Shown one piece after another: positions 1 through 8,150 of a stretch of 64,000 nt of DNA. This DNA comes from an uncultured Fibrobacterota bacterium. GTDB taxonomy: Bacteria > Fibrobacterota > Fibrobacteria > Fibrobacterales > Fibrobacteraceae. The stretch spans positions 1-64,000 of the forward strand of contig CAIRAY010000034.1 in assembly GCA_903876665.1 (NCBI GenBank), written 5' to 3'. Every line of letters begins with the position of its first letter. Position 1 is the first letter of the stretch. The position numbers were made by a program, and so were the translations under genes. The notes beneath the pieces are model-generated. The model was not told the DNA's origin, searched no databases, and was given only the letters and a program-made list of their open reading frames with translations.

Positions 1-159
1 GAGGTAGGTGGATGTACCCGTGGCCTCAGAGAAGGTCTTTGCACAGCTGCTACAATGGAAGCGCTGGACGGTCTGTCCGTCGGAGCGTCGGTGGAAGGTG
101 CCGGCTTTGGAAATTCGGTCGGAGGGGGCGTTACATTGGGGGCATATCTGCTTCTTCAT
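1..159 (-). CDS. Transposase-like zinc-ribbon protein, N-terminal part (runs off the window)
   Basis: An open frame starts with ATG at 159 and continues without a stop to base 1, giving 53 codons. The peptide begins MKKQICPQCN and has two cysteine pairs, CPQC (residues 6-9) and CSSC (36-39), followed by AKTFSEATGTSTY. This is the zinc-ribbon layout at the N-terminus of IS1/IS1595-like transposases: CPxC, then a basic linker, then CxxC-x-KTFS. Such a domain binds DNA and is followed by the catalytic domain, which here would lie outside the window. An in-frame stop lies upstream at 199-201 with no other start in between, so ATG 159 is the likely start. No good ribosome binding site is visible. 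The family call is by motif memory. A non-transposase zinc-ribbon protein remains possible. Confidence 0.55.
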   Translation of the reverse strand, partial: MKKQICPQCNAPSDRISKAGTFHRRSDGQTVQRFHCSSCAKTFSEATGTSTYL

Positions 160-265
160 GCATATTTTGACGTATGCGACGAAGAGTTGGTTCGCTTTCT
201 AGCGAAATATTTTCATTTTCGCCAGAATGGACCAACAGGCTTGTAGGGCAGTTTAAACGGTTCTT

Positions 266-286
266 TTGACATCAAGTTGACATCAA
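266..286. repeat. Perfect 10-bp tandem direct repeat upstream of the pectate lyase gene
   Basis: TTGACATCAA occurs at 266-275 and again at 277-286, separated by one G, so the period is 11 bp or about one helical turn. Each copy contains the -35-like hexamer TTGACA. It lies about 100 bp before the chosen start of the pectate lyase. It could be an operator for a tandem-binding regulator or a duplicated -35 region. A TATGTA at 287-292 is only a weak -10 candidate with a 15-bp spacer. Confidence 0.45.
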
Positions 287-387
287 TATGTACGGATCAA
301 GCCGGCAAATTGAAGGGATTGTCGACAGAATATTTGCCTGGGGGATTATGTTTCTTTCAGGTAATCCGCATAACAGAGAGAATCACT

Positions 388-1980
388 ATGAGTCCATTAA
401 TAAAAGGCTTCTTGGGCCTGGCCCTAGCACAATCCCTTACTTTTGCACAATACCAACCACCCTCTGTCATCAGCGCTTTGCTGAGCACCTACCGGAGCTA
501 CAGCAACCTCACCAGTGCCGCCACAAACGCAGAAACCTACGCGGTAAATATCACGACCTGGCAGATGTCGCACGGGGGGTTTAGCAAGGCCAACGAAACC
601 AATTACAGTTCTCCTTGGAATGGAAGTGCGGCTCTTTCGTCCTGGTTTAGCGGAACAACACCCCTCGGAATGTTTGACAATAATGCCACGGTGAGCGAAG
701 TGCGCTTTTTAGCGAATCAGTACAATGTGTCCACGAATACAATCAACAAAGCCAAATTTAAAGTGGCAGTGGGTAAAGCCATTGGGTTCATTCTCACCTC
801 ACAGCATGCCAGTGGATCCTGGCCCCAGGTGTACCCAGCGCGAACCGGCACATCCTATTCGAATCTTGCAACATACAATGACAATGCCATGGTGCGCGTG
901 ATGCTCCTCGTGAAAGACATTGTTGATGCCACGGCTCCATTTAACACCGACATTGTATCTACTACAGACAAAGCAAAGCTTGCTACAGCCCTCACAAAAT
1001 CAGTTGATTTTGCCGTGAAGGCTCAAATCGTCAATGGAACAACGCGAACCGTCTGGTGCCAGCAGCACGACCCAGTAACCTATGCCCCTGCTGGAGCGCG
1101 CGCCTATGAGCTTCCTTGCAAAACGGCTAGCGAGTCCGTCGGTGTCACTGCATTCCTCATGAACTGGCCCAATCAAACCGTGGCCATACAGGCAGCAGTC
1201 CGTGGTGCAGTTCAATGGTACACGACGACCCGAGTGACGAATATGAAATGGGTTGCTCCAAATTTCGTGGTTACAGCAGGGGCTTCCATGTGGTATCGTT
1301 TTTACAATGTCGAGGACAACAAGTATTTCTTCTGTGACCGTGATGGAGTCAAGGTATTCGATATTACTCTCGTGTCGATGGAACGGCGAACGGGTTACCA
1401 ATGGGGAGGTGATTACGCATCAAAGCTATTAACCGCAGCGGCACTGTATAATCCTCCTGGAGTGGGCACCAGTTCCTCCTTGGCTGCAAGCTCATCATCA
1501 GCGAAGGTAAATTCCTCGTCGGTAGGGACCTCCTCCTCGGTAGCCATCTCATCCTCAGGCGCCGGTATTGCGACCCTTATCAAACATGGCGTGGGGGCTT
1601 CCGCTCAGACATTGGCCACCGGTGACTCCGTGGTGGGTTTCTGGTATTCTTGGGAAAATGCACCAGGAATCTCCGTTGCCGGCGTTGTTCCTGGACTCCG
1701 TGTTGTTGTGGATTCCACCGCCAAATCGGTCACCTTCTCGGGAATAATCACCGCGCCGGCAGGCACCTACACCCTCACCTTGACTACCGTGGGAGGCGCA
1801 AGCGTTGTGACTAAAAGCATAATCATCACGATGATTTCGGGGCCCGTTATTATTGACAAATTTCGACAGGAATCCAACCACCCAAAGGTTTTTCCAGGGG
1901 TTACAGTCGACGCAAAAGGGCGAATCCGCTGGATGAATTACGGAGTCCATTCCCCCTCCATGCCTCTTCGCAACTACTGA
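388..1980 (+). CDS. Secreted family 10 pectate lyase with serine linker and Ig-like C-terminus
   Basis: This is a polysaccharide lyase that would cleave polygalacturonate by beta-elimination outside the cell. The frame is open from 277, but ATG 388 is chosen because it follows GAGAG and starts a clean signal peptide (MSPLIKGFLGLALAQ, cleavage near residue 20). Residues about 25-355 carry family PL10 landmarks: FDNNAT (96-101), GSWPQVYP (143-150), TYNDNAM (162-168), WCQQHDP (223-229), ARAYELP (237-243), FCDRDG (315-320) and RRTGYQWGG (333-341). Residues about 361-392 form a serine-rich linker with SSSAKVNSSS-type repeats, a style common in Fibrobacter secreted hydrolases. The C-terminus (about 395-530) resembles an Ig-like repeat (AGTYTLTLTT). 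No partner genes for pectin use are adjacent, and a transposase-like gene lies just upstream. Confidence 0.85.
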   Translation: MSPLIKGFLGLALAQSLTFAQYQPPSVISALLSTYRSYSNLTSAATNAETYAVNITTWQMSHGGFSKANETNYSSPWNGSAALSSWFSGTTPLGMFDNNATVSEVRFLANQYNVSTNTINKAKFKVAVGKAIGFILTSQHASGSWPQVYPARTGTSYSNLATYNDNAMVRVMLLVKDIVDATAPFNTDIVSTTDKAKLATALTKSVDFAVKAQIVNGTTRTVWCQQHDPVTYAPAGARAYELPCKTASESVGVTAFLMNWPNQTVAIQAAVRGAVQWYTTTRVTNMKWVAPNFVVTAGASMWYRFYNVEDNKYFFCDRDGVKVFDITLVSMERRTGYQWGGDYASKLLTAAALYNPPGVGTSSSLAASSSSAKVNSSSVGTSSSVAISSSGAGIATLIKHGVGASAQTLATGDSVVGFWYSWENAPGISVAGVVPGLRVVVDSTAKSVTFSGIITAPAGTYTLTLTTVGGASVVTKSIIITMISGPVIIDKFRQESNHPKVFPGVTVDAKGRIRWMNYGVHSPSMPLRNY

Positions 1981-2286
1981 TCCAAAGTGGTCAGTCTACC
2001 CACTGCGTCCACCTGGGGTGGTATTGATGTCCTAGGTTCCCCACTCATTGGGCGCACCGCCGGTACCTCAACAGAGAAATGCTTGCCCAGGACAACCAAT
2101 GGCAATGGAACTCCCGGCGGTTCTGCGACTGCATTGCCTAGTGGCGCAACATTACTATTCATCCCCGGCAGTCCTAGACCCTCGCCGTCACTTCGTTCGC
2201 GAGGATGACTAAACAGTTTGTTCAAATTTGACACAATTTGCCCACTTTCACCCTTAGCTTGATGAAAAAATACCAGGCCAATGTTC
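1981..2286. other. Intergenic region without a supported gene
   Basis: These 306 bases separate the converging pectate lyase and exonuclease genes. Short frames on both strands here have no ribosome binding site. The only structure I recognise is the palindromic element at 2159-2208. Confidence 0.6.
2159..2208. repeat. Dispersed palindromic repeat, copy A (divergent)
   Basis: The element starts TCATCCCCGGCAGTCC and ends CGCGAGGATGA, so TCATCC at the left end pairs with GGATGA at the right end. It shares TCATCCCCGGCA with the reverse complement of the copy at 57090-57106. Elements of this general type, reading as GTCATCCCCGGC..., are common intergenic repeats in many bacteria. A minus-strand frame through it gives a peptide of the kind often misannotated as protein. 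Confidence 0.45.
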
Positions 2287-3339
2287 CTAGCGCGTTCCCC
2301 GTAGCAATGGCGCGAGATTGCCCCCTACATCCAACCGTTCCATGCGGTCTTCAAGCTCCTGCTGACTCAAGCTCTCGTCCTCTTCATAATAAGCGAATCC
2401 CAGTAGGGTTCCGCGACGAAGCACTAGCGCAGTGCGCTCACTTAAAGAACGGCCCGCCTCAATGATGACTTGGTCGCGCATATCGGGACCAAAGCCGGAT
2501 GGAATGCGGACCGCACGGTTCAAGGCGGGCTTTTGGATCAGCTGTTCCTGAAAGGCGAGGATTTTGGCGAGCAGCGGTGACCCGGTAATGGTGAAATCCA
2601 AATCCACGATAGAAGACTTTACCTTGGCCAGGGACCCGCGTTTGGCGGGATTGGACAAAAGCTCGGTGGCTTTTTCCAAAAGGTGGTTGGCCTCGGTTAC
2701 ATACAAAATCTGCCCTTGCTTCCCCAGAACCCGCAGGATCCCCGGCAAGGGTGGAATGACGGACAGGCGTTCCCGGGTCCAGCCCGCAGGCAAAACGCTC
2801 GGGGCCGCATAACCCTTGATGTGGGGCACCACTCCCTCTTCCCCCACCCGTTCCAAGGCCAATTGTAGCAATGAAGCGGCTGCACCGGCATCGCCCAAGG
2901 CCCGGTGGGCGCCCCAATCCGCAATGCCCATGGCAGGGGCAAATTTGGAAAGCGAATAGGAATCATGCCCGGGAAATACTGAGCGTGACATTTTAACCGT
3001 GCAAAGCCGTGGTCCCGAAAAAGGGATTCCGCACATTTCGAGCTCGGTTCGCACAAAACCATAATCGAAAGCTGCGTTGTGCGCAACGAAAATACGATCC
3101 TGCAAATGGCCCGCGATTTCTTTGGCAATGTCCGCAAACACGGGAGCGTTCTTCACCATGGCCGGAGTGATGCCCGTCAAATTCTGGATAAAATAAGGAA
3201 TATTTCGTTCCGGATTCACCAGGCTATGGAACTCTCCAACCCGAACGCAACCATCCATCAACACAATCCCGATTTCAGTAATCCGGTCAGGACTAGCCTT
3301 GCCACCCGTGGTTTCGGTGTCGACAATGGCCCACTTCAT
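2287..3339 (-). CDS. DnaQ-like 3'-5' exonuclease fused to a decayed GIY-YIG domain
   Basis: Residues 1-165 form a DEDDh exonuclease like the proofreading subunit of DNA polymerase III. Exo I is VDTETTGG (D7, E9), Exo II is HNAAFDYGF (D92) and Exo III is HRALGD (H145, D150), so all acidic residues and the histidine are present. A following segment, LPPLPGILRVLGKQGQILYV then LLEKATELL and TGSPLLAKILAFQEQLI, has the layout of the GIY-YIG nuclease of UvrC/Cho. In it GIY has become GIL and the YVGKA-type motif has become YVTEA, so nuclease activity there is unlikely. DnaQ plus UvrC-like fusions are known. The start overlaps the stop of the upstream DJ-1 gene in an ATGA quartet (3336-3339), implying translational coupling. 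Likely role is DNA repair or nucleic-acid trimming. It is not a replicative epsilon subunit by length (350 residues). Confidence 0.75.
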   Translation of the reverse strand: MKWAIVDTETTGGKASPDRITEIGIVLMDGCVRVGEFHSLVNPERNIPYFIQNLTGITPAMVKNAPVFADIAKEIAGHLQDRIFVAHNAAFDYGFVRTELEMCGIPFSGPRLCTVKMSRSVFPGHDSYSLSKFAPAMGIADWGAHRALGDAGAAASLLQLALERVGEEGVVPHIKGYAAPSVLPAGWTRERLSVIPPLPGILRVLGKQGQILYVTEANHLLEKATELLSNPAKRGSLAKVKSSIVDLDFTITGSPLLAKILAFQEQLIQKPALNRAVRIPSGFGPDMRDQVIIEAGRSLSERTALVLRRGTLLGFAYYEEDESLSQQELEDRMERLDVGGNLAPLLRGTR

Positions 3340-3893
3340 TGGGGGAACTGCATTTGCGCCAATACTTCCGCCGACTTTTGGGGAGACGCAAAATGGGCCA
3401 GCAGGGCGAAGCCAAATTCAGCAGCGGAACCAGCCCCACGCGAAGTCCAAATTAAGCCATCATGAGCTACACGGTCCTGCACGATGGTCCCAGCCATGGG
3501 TGCAAGCTCAGCCTGACAAGAAGGAAAGCAGGTCACGTTTTTTCCTATCGTCAAAAGGGCATCGCCCAATACCAAAGGAGCCGCGCAAATGGCTGCCACC
3601 GCGCCACCGGCCTGCACTTGTTTCTTAACTCTTTCCACCACGAGGGCGCTGGCCCGCAAATTCTTTGTCCCTGGCCCACCACCGGGCAGAAACACCAAAT
3701 CAAAGGATTCATTCATCACGCTTTCCAAGGTGCTGTCTGCGCGCACGGATAGCCCCCGCACGGAACTTACATCCAACCTTCCGGAAACAGATGCCGTCTG
3801 CACCTGAAGTCCACCCCGGATCAGAATATCCCAAGGAGCGATGAACTCCAGCTCTTCAAAACCATCGGCAAGCAGCATCAGAATTTTTTTCAT
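3336..3893 (-). CDS. DJ-1/PfpI family protein
   Basis: This 185-residue cytosolic protein has the full DJ-1 subfamily pattern. It begins MKKILMLLADGFEELE, with E16 in the position of the cysteine-activating glutamate. It continues with FLPGGGPG (68-75) and the nucleophile elbow AICAAP with C103. Family members act as glyoxalase/deglycase-like or redox-sensing proteins; the exact substrate cannot be read from sequence. The gene is upstream of and overlaps the exonuclease gene by 4 bp. The start codon lies immediately after the U-tract of a terminator hairpin (3894-3923), leaving no Shine-Dalgarno sequence at the usual distance. The start is still favoured because the family begins exactly here. 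Confidence 0.85.
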   Translation of the reverse strand: MKKILMLLADGFEELEFIAPWDILIRGGLQVQTASVSGRLDVSSVRGLSVRADSTLESVMNESFDLVFLPGGGPGTKNLRASALVVERVKKQVQAGGAVAAICAAPLVLGDALLTIGKNVTCFPSCQAELAPMAGTIVQDRVAHDGLIWTSRGAGSAAEFGFALLAHFASPQKSAEVLAQMQFPQ

Positions 3894-3923
3894 AAAAAAA
3901 AGATAGCTCTTGGGGAGCTATCT
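3894..3923 (-). terminator. Rho-independent terminator of the lipoprotein gene at 3949-4767
   Basis: On the minus strand a 9-bp stem (AGATAGCTC / GAGCTATCT, 3901-3923) with a 5-nt loop is followed by seven T residues (3900-3894). The T run directly abuts the DJ-1 start codon at 3893, so little upstream transcription should continue into DJ-1 unless read-through occurs. Confidence 0.8.
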
Positions 3924-3948
3924 TGCCTTCGATGTTTTTTGGCTCCTA

Positions 3949-4767
3949 TTACAGCCCGATACTTCCGGTCCAGCCCGAGGATTCTACGCATGCGTCAAAT
4001 GTGACCTTGGCCGAATCATCCAACCACTCATCCCAATAAAAGTCATCCCCAACATCTGGCGCACTGGCTTGGAAGGAAGTCCATGCGGCAGAACAGACCC
4101 TGGCACTGGGTTCATTGTTTGGCTCTGTGTAGGAGCAGGTTTTGCCGTTAAATTGGAATTGAATCGTTTCTTGGCCTGTGCTTGCATCCTTTGAAACCAG
4201 CGTAACAACGGCAGTATCGGTACCACGGATTTCCTGATAGGAATCACAAGCTTGGGTGCTGTCGTGGCTCGAATATGCATAGTCATCAGACCAGCACCAA
4301 TCGGTTTCTGTTGTACTGACCGATACCCCAGTGGAGGTAATGGTTATGACCTCCGAAGTGCTGTTACTCTTATTGGTATCTAGGCCACAAGAGGAATCGG
4401 TTGAACCTGGCGCAAGCTCATCCATGTTGGTTGGCGTCCATTTTCCCTGAATGCTCGAGGAGGTTCCAGAATAAACCTCGGCATTGCATTCCCCTTCGGG
4501 CCAAAGGTAAAGCTTCCCGTTTTGCACCTTATAGTTCAGCGATTGGCTACCCTGAACAACTTGGCCACTATCGCCACAATCGTCCATATAAAAGGTCAAT
4601 ATCTCTTCGGATGTATTGATTTTGTTAGGATACGAAGTGCTTGTCGTAATGGTTGTGGGTTCTTTTCCAATGGTAACGCTATTGGCATTCCCTAATCCGC
4701 CGGTTTCGCTACAGGACATGATTCCCCAGGCAACTAGGGTAGCAAGGAGGTAATTTTTTTTGTTCAT
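3949..4767 (-). CDS. Lipoprotein of unknown function
   Basis: This is an exported lipoprotein of 272 residues. The chosen start, ATG 4767, follows GGAG at a good distance, and the longer frame to 4806 adds no signal features. The N-terminus MNKKNYLLATLVAWGIMSC ends in a lipobox with the acylated cysteine at residue 19. The mature part is serine/threonine- and aspartate-rich with about ten cysteines (for example DDCGDSG, SSCGLD, DWCWSDD), suggesting disulfide bonds in the periplasm or at the cell surface. I recognise no domain. It is a single-gene unit with its own terminator at 3894-3923, and it is divergent from hslO with 86 bp between the start codons. Confidence 0.65.
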   Translation of the reverse strand: MNKKNYLLATLVAWGIMSCSETGGLGNANSVTIGKEPTTITTSTSYPNKINTSEEILTFYMDDCGDSGQVVQGSQSLNYKVQNGKLYLWPEGECNAEVYSGTSSSIQGKWTPTNMDELAPGSTDSSCGLDTNKSNSTSEVITITSTGVSVSTTETDWCWSDDYAYSSHDSTQACDSYQEIRGTDTAVVTLVSKDASTGQETIQFQFNGKTCSYTEPNNEPSARVCSAAWTSFQASAPDVGDDFYWDEWLDDSAKVTFDACVESSGWTGSIGL

Positions 4768-4853
4768 TGGTTCTCCAATCGTGGTGAAAGGAAAAAATAA
4801 CACCAAATACGCGGATGGTTGGCGATCTCTTCAGATTATTCAATATTTGAGCC

Positions 4854-5729
4854 ATGCAGGGAACAGACCAAATAATCCGGGCCACGGCGACAAAGGCACC
4901 TTTCCGCTTCGTGCTCATTGATTTGACTCGGACCGCCAACGAAATTGGGAAAAAACACGAGGCCAGGGCTAACACTCTTAGCCTTTTGGCAGAGGCAAGC
5001 ATTGCCTCGCTTCTGCTTTCCTCTGGTTTAAAATACGCAGGCTCTGTGTCCCTCCGGGTGGACTACTCCGGTGACCTTTCCTATGTGCAAGCGGACTCTA
5101 CTCCCATGGGTCTCGTCCGGGCCATGATCCCCTTCGATGAAATCCAAAAAGCGGGGGATTTCGAACTTTTACTCTCTCCCCTACGGCTCAAAGTGCGCCG
5201 CCTCAACGAAAAGGCCCACGTCATCCAAGAAAGCGTTGTCGAAGCGGCCTCGACCAGCATGGGACAAAATTTGGCTGCCTTTCTGCTCCAATCCGACCAA
5301 ACCAAAAGTGGAGCAGGAATTTTTTCCCAAACCAACGCCAAGGACGACTCCAAACTGGATTTCGCCTTTGGATTTTTAGTCGAAGCATTTCCCGGTGCGG
5401 AACACAACCACCTGGAAATTCTCGATATGGTCATCCGCGACTTGCCCCCGGCGACCTCATTTGCGAATGCGGGGGGCACGGACCTCGCCAAACTGCTTTT
5501 TTCGCTCTCCGGCCCCTTTGAAACCGAAGTGATCCGGGAATTGATTCCTGCTGCTTACTGCCCCTGCAGTAAGGTCCGGACCCTGGAAAACATCGCCTCC
5601 CTCAAGGATGCGGACCTGCGGGATTTAATCGCCGGAAACGAAGACCTGGAGATCACCTGCGATTTTTGCCGAACGGTATATTGGATCTCGCCTCAGGAAA
5701 TCCAAGAAATTCTCAACAACCGGGGCTAA
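4854..5729 (+). CDS. hslO: Hsp33 redox-regulated chaperone
   Basis: Hsp33 is a cytosolic holdase activated by oxidation of a zinc-bound cysteine cluster. The 291-residue length is standard. The N-terminal domain begins DQIIRATATKAPFRFVLIDL, and the C-terminal redox switch has all four cysteines as CPC (C236, C238) and CDFC (C269, C272). The first pair is CxC, as in most Hsp33 proteins. No strong ribosome binding site precedes ATG 4854, but the family begins near here. The gene is followed after 66 bp by thrH and then an rRNA methyltransferase, all plus strand, probably a loose operon. Confidence 0.93.
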   Translation: MQGTDQIIRATATKAPFRFVLIDLTRTANEIGKKHEARANTLSLLAEASIASLLLSSGLKYAGSVSLRVDYSGDLSYVQADSTPMGLVRAMIPFDEIQKAGDFELLLSPLRLKVRRLNEKAHVIQESVVEAASTSMGQNLAAFLLQSDQTKSGAGIFSQTNAKDDSKLDFAFGFLVEAFPGAEHNHLEILDMVIRDLPPATSFANAGGTDLAKLLFSLSGPFETEVIRELIPAAYCPCSKVRTLENIASLKDADLRDLIAGNEDLEITCDFCRTVYWISPQEIQEILNNRG

Positions 5730-5795
5730 TAATTCGGTTGACCTAGTTGCTCTAGGGATGTAACTTTTAGCACGCAATTCCCCAAGGCGGACCCC

Positions 5796-6413
5796 ATGTT
5801 TACGAAACAGTGCATTGTCAATCTCGATCTCGAAGGCGTTCTCGTTCCCGAAGTTTGGATCGCTGTAGCCGAACGCACGGGCATCGAAGAACTCCACCTC
5901 ACTACCCGCGACATTCCCGATTACGACATTCTGATGAAGAACCGCATCGCGATTCTCGAACGCGAAAAGCTTTCGCTTTCCGCAATCCAGGATGTCATTA
6001 GCGGCCTACAACCCCTTGAAGGCGCAGTCGATTTTCTGAACGAACTCAAGACCATGAGCCAAGTGGTAATCCTCTCGGATACCTTCCAGGAATTTGCCTG
6101 GCCACTCATGAAAAAGCTTGACTTCCCCACCCTTTTCTGCCACAACCTGGTGGTGGAAAAGGACCGTATCGTGGGCTACCAGCTCCGCATGAAGGACCAA
6201 AAAGCGCGCGCCATCGAGGCCTTCCGCGCCTTGAACTTCAAGACTCTGGCCGTCGGCGATTCCTTCAACGATACCGGTATGCTCCAAGCGGCCCACCAAG
6301 GCGTCTTTTTCCGGGCTCCGGACAATGTGATTCAGCAATTTCCCCAGTTCCCCGTGGACCATAAGTACGGCGAATTGCTTTCCACGATCCGCACCTGGAT
6401 CGCCCAACTTTAA
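5796..6413 (+). CDS. thrH: Phosphoserine phosphatase / homoserine phosphotransferase ThrH
   Basis: This is an HAD-superfamily enzyme that dephosphorylates phosphoserine and can transfer the phosphate to homoserine, linking serine and threonine synthesis. The 205 residues match the ThrH subfamily along the whole length: NLDLEGVLVPE with nucleophile D11 and the E13 typical of ThrH, then TTRDIPDYD, VILSDTF (motif II), the lysine region KDQKARAI, and GDSFNDTGM (motif IV). ATG 5796 follows AAGGCGG. The downstream methyltransferase begins 11 bp after the stop, suggesting co-transcription. Confidence 0.92.
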   Translation: MFTKQCIVNLDLEGVLVPEVWIAVAERTGIEELHLTTRDIPDYDILMKNRIAILEREKLSLSAIQDVISGLQPLEGAVDFLNELKTMSQVVILSDTFQEFAWPLMKKLDFPTLFCHNLVVEKDRIVGYQLRMKDQKARAIEAFRALNFKTLAVGDSFNDTGMLQAAHQGVFFRAPDNVIQQFPQFPVDHKYGELLSTIRTWIAQL

Positions 6414-6424
6414 TTCAGGGATCT

Positions 6425-7618
6425 ATGCCCTCCAAAATCATTCTCCAGCCCGGCCGGGAAAAATCCCTGCTGCGACGCCATCCGTGGCTTTTTTCGGGTG
6501 CCATTGCGAGCCTCAAGGGCCCCGAACCCGAGCTGGGAGAATCGGTCGAAATCGCCGATGCGCATGGCCAGTTCCTTGCCTGGGCAGCCTACTCCCCCAA
6601 TTCACAAATCCGCGCCCGCATTTGGTCCTTTGACCAAAACAAACCCATGTCCAAAGCCTTACTGGAAGAATTCCTGTTGCGCTGTATCCGCCGCAGGACC
6701 GAGTCCGGGTTCATCATGGACGGGCAACAGGCCTTCCGACTAATCAATGCGGAATCTGACGGCCTTCCCGGTTGCGTGATCGACGTATATGGGACAATTC
6801 TTGTCTGTCAATTTTTGTCATCGGGCTGGGAGCTTTGGCGCGACTCGCTTTGCGAACTTCTGCGCCAACACCTCCCCGACTGCACCGGCATTCTCGAACG
6901 CTCCGATTCGGATTCCCGGGTGAAAGAAGGACTGCACGAGCGCAAAGGCTTGCTCAGTGGCGTCGTTCCCAGTCATGTCGAGATTTTGGAAAACGGCCTG
7001 CGCCTGATCATCGACCCTTGGAAGGGCCACAAAACCGGCTATTACCTGGATCAACGCGATGCGCGCGCCGCTGTAACCCGCTACTCCAAAGACCGCGAAG
7101 TTCTGAACGCATTCTGCTACACCGGTGGCTTTGGCCTAAAGGCCCTGCAAGGGGGCGCCAAGCATGTCGTTCAAATGGATGTTTCAGGAGACTCGTTAGA
7201 AATTGCCCGGCAGAATACCGTACTAAACGGCCTTCCTCTCGATCGGGTCGAATGGTCCGAAAACGACGTATTCCACGAGCTTCGCAAATACCGCGATCGT
7301 GGCCGCCAATTTGACTTGATTATTCTCGACCCTCCCAAATTCGCTGAGTCCCAGGCTACCCTCGAAAAAGCCGCCCGGGGCTACAAGGACATCAACCTGC
7401 TGGGGTTGAAACTGTTGCGTCCCGGTGGATTGTTGTTCACCTTCTCCTGTTCCGGGCTTATGGGTGCTGAATTCTTTGGGAAAATAATTGCCGATGCTGC
7501 CGTGGATGCCAAACGGGAATGTCAGATCATTGACCGGTTCTTCCAGCCCGCGGACCACCCCGTTGCACCGGTATTCCCTGAAGGGCTTTACCTGAAAGGG
7601 CTTTTGGTCAGAGCTTAG
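6425..7618 (+). CDS. rlmI: RlmI-like 23S rRNA (cytosine-C5) methyltransferase
   Basis: This protein of 397 residues has an N-terminal PUA-type RNA-binding domain (about 1-75, beginning KIILQPGREKSLLRRHPWLF) and a central EEHEE-type domain. The C-terminal Rossmann methyltransferase carries FCYTGGFGLKAL (SAM-binding motif I), DLIILDPPKF (motif IV) and FTFSCSG with the likely catalytic cysteine. This is the architecture of RlmI, which makes m5C1962 in E. coli 23S rRNA. The substrate position in this organism is inferred. The 3' end overlaps the convergent LysM-like lipoprotein gene by 11 bp. Confidence 0.88.
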   Translation: MPSKIILQPGREKSLLRRHPWLFSGAIASLKGPEPELGESVEIADAHGQFLAWAAYSPNSQIRARIWSFDQNKPMSKALLEEFLLRCIRRRTESGFIMDGQQAFRLINAESDGLPGCVIDVYGTILVCQFLSSGWELWRDSLCELLRQHLPDCTGILERSDSDSRVKEGLHERKGLLSGVVPSHVEILENGLRLIIDPWKGHKTGYYLDQRDARAAVTRYSKDREVLNAFCYTGGFGLKALQGGAKHVVQMDVSGDSLEIARQNTVLNGLPLDRVEWSENDVFHELRKYRDRGRQFDLIILDPPKFAESQATLEKAARGYKDINLLGLKLLRPGGLLFTFSCSGLMGAEFFGKIIADAAVDAKRECQIIDRFFQPADHPVAPVFPEGLYLKGLLVRA

Positions 7619-8150
7619 GAACGCGCATCACCTGGCCCGCCTTGAATTCGGGTCCATTGATGGATTGCAATTGACTCTTCACCACAAAGATTGGAAGTTG
7701 CGTTGCATTGGGGCCGTAAGCGCGCTTCAGGAAGGTGGGCCAATCTTCGCCGGGTTCCACGGTTATTTCCCGATACAGCGCCACATTGGATGGCTCAGCC
7801 AGCAGCTTTTCCACCGCAGCCTGGAACCGCTCGGCCAACTGTTCCTTTTCCGGGGTAGGCTTGGCAACGGCTCCATCCACCGGCTTTTGGCCTGCGGGAT
7901 TTTTTTGGGGAGACATGGTGGGGTAATTTATGGGAGAAATGCTGATTTCGGGGGCATTCTTTTCCGGAGCTTTGAGAGGCTCGGCGGCGGCCATGGAATC
8001 CAAATTGGCAATGTAGGCGGAGTCTGGCCAAGATTTCAGCGTGTAAGTTTTACCCTTTTCCAGCCGAAAGGTGCTCCGGTCACCGGAGCAACTGAATAAA
8101 ACCGAGGTCAAAATCGATACTTGAATGAAGAACGGACGTATGCAAGCCAT
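7608..8150 (-). CDS. Lipoprotein with C-terminal LysM-like domain
   Basis: A 180-residue lipoprotein starting at ATG 8150; the open frame also allows a TTG at 8165. The leader MACIRPFFIQVSILTSVLFSC ends in a lipobox with the cysteine at residue 21. A proline/lysine-rich linker (about 60-115) follows. The last 50 residues (ITVEPGEDWPTFLKRAYG ... LQSINGPEFKAGQVMRVPKL) read like a LysM motif, with a V-x-PG-D-x-W start, an N-G and a closing GQxMRVP. LysM binds peptidoglycan, so a cell-wall-tethering role is likely. No clear ribosome binding site is visible. The gene converges on and overlaps the methyltransferase. Confidence 0.65.
   Translation of the reverse strand: MACIRPFFIQVSILTSVLFSCSGDRSTFRLEKGKTYTLKSWPDSAYIANLDSMAAAEPLKAPEKNAPEISISPINYPTMSPQKNPAGQKPVDGAVAKPTPEKEQLAERFQAAVEKLLAEPSNVALYREITVEPGEDWPTFLKRAYGPNATQLPIFVVKSQLQSINGPEFKAGQVMRVPKL

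Noticed and set aside
8-246. Two overlapping plus-strand frames near the left edge
   Set aside because: They have no ribosome binding site or recognisable domain and lie antisense to the zinc-ribbon frame, which shows clear family motifs.
1974-2234. Minus-strand frame of 86 codons after the pectate lyase
   Set aside because: It reads through the palindromic repeat and gives the SHPRERSDGEG-type peptide typical of translated intergenic repeats; no start signals.
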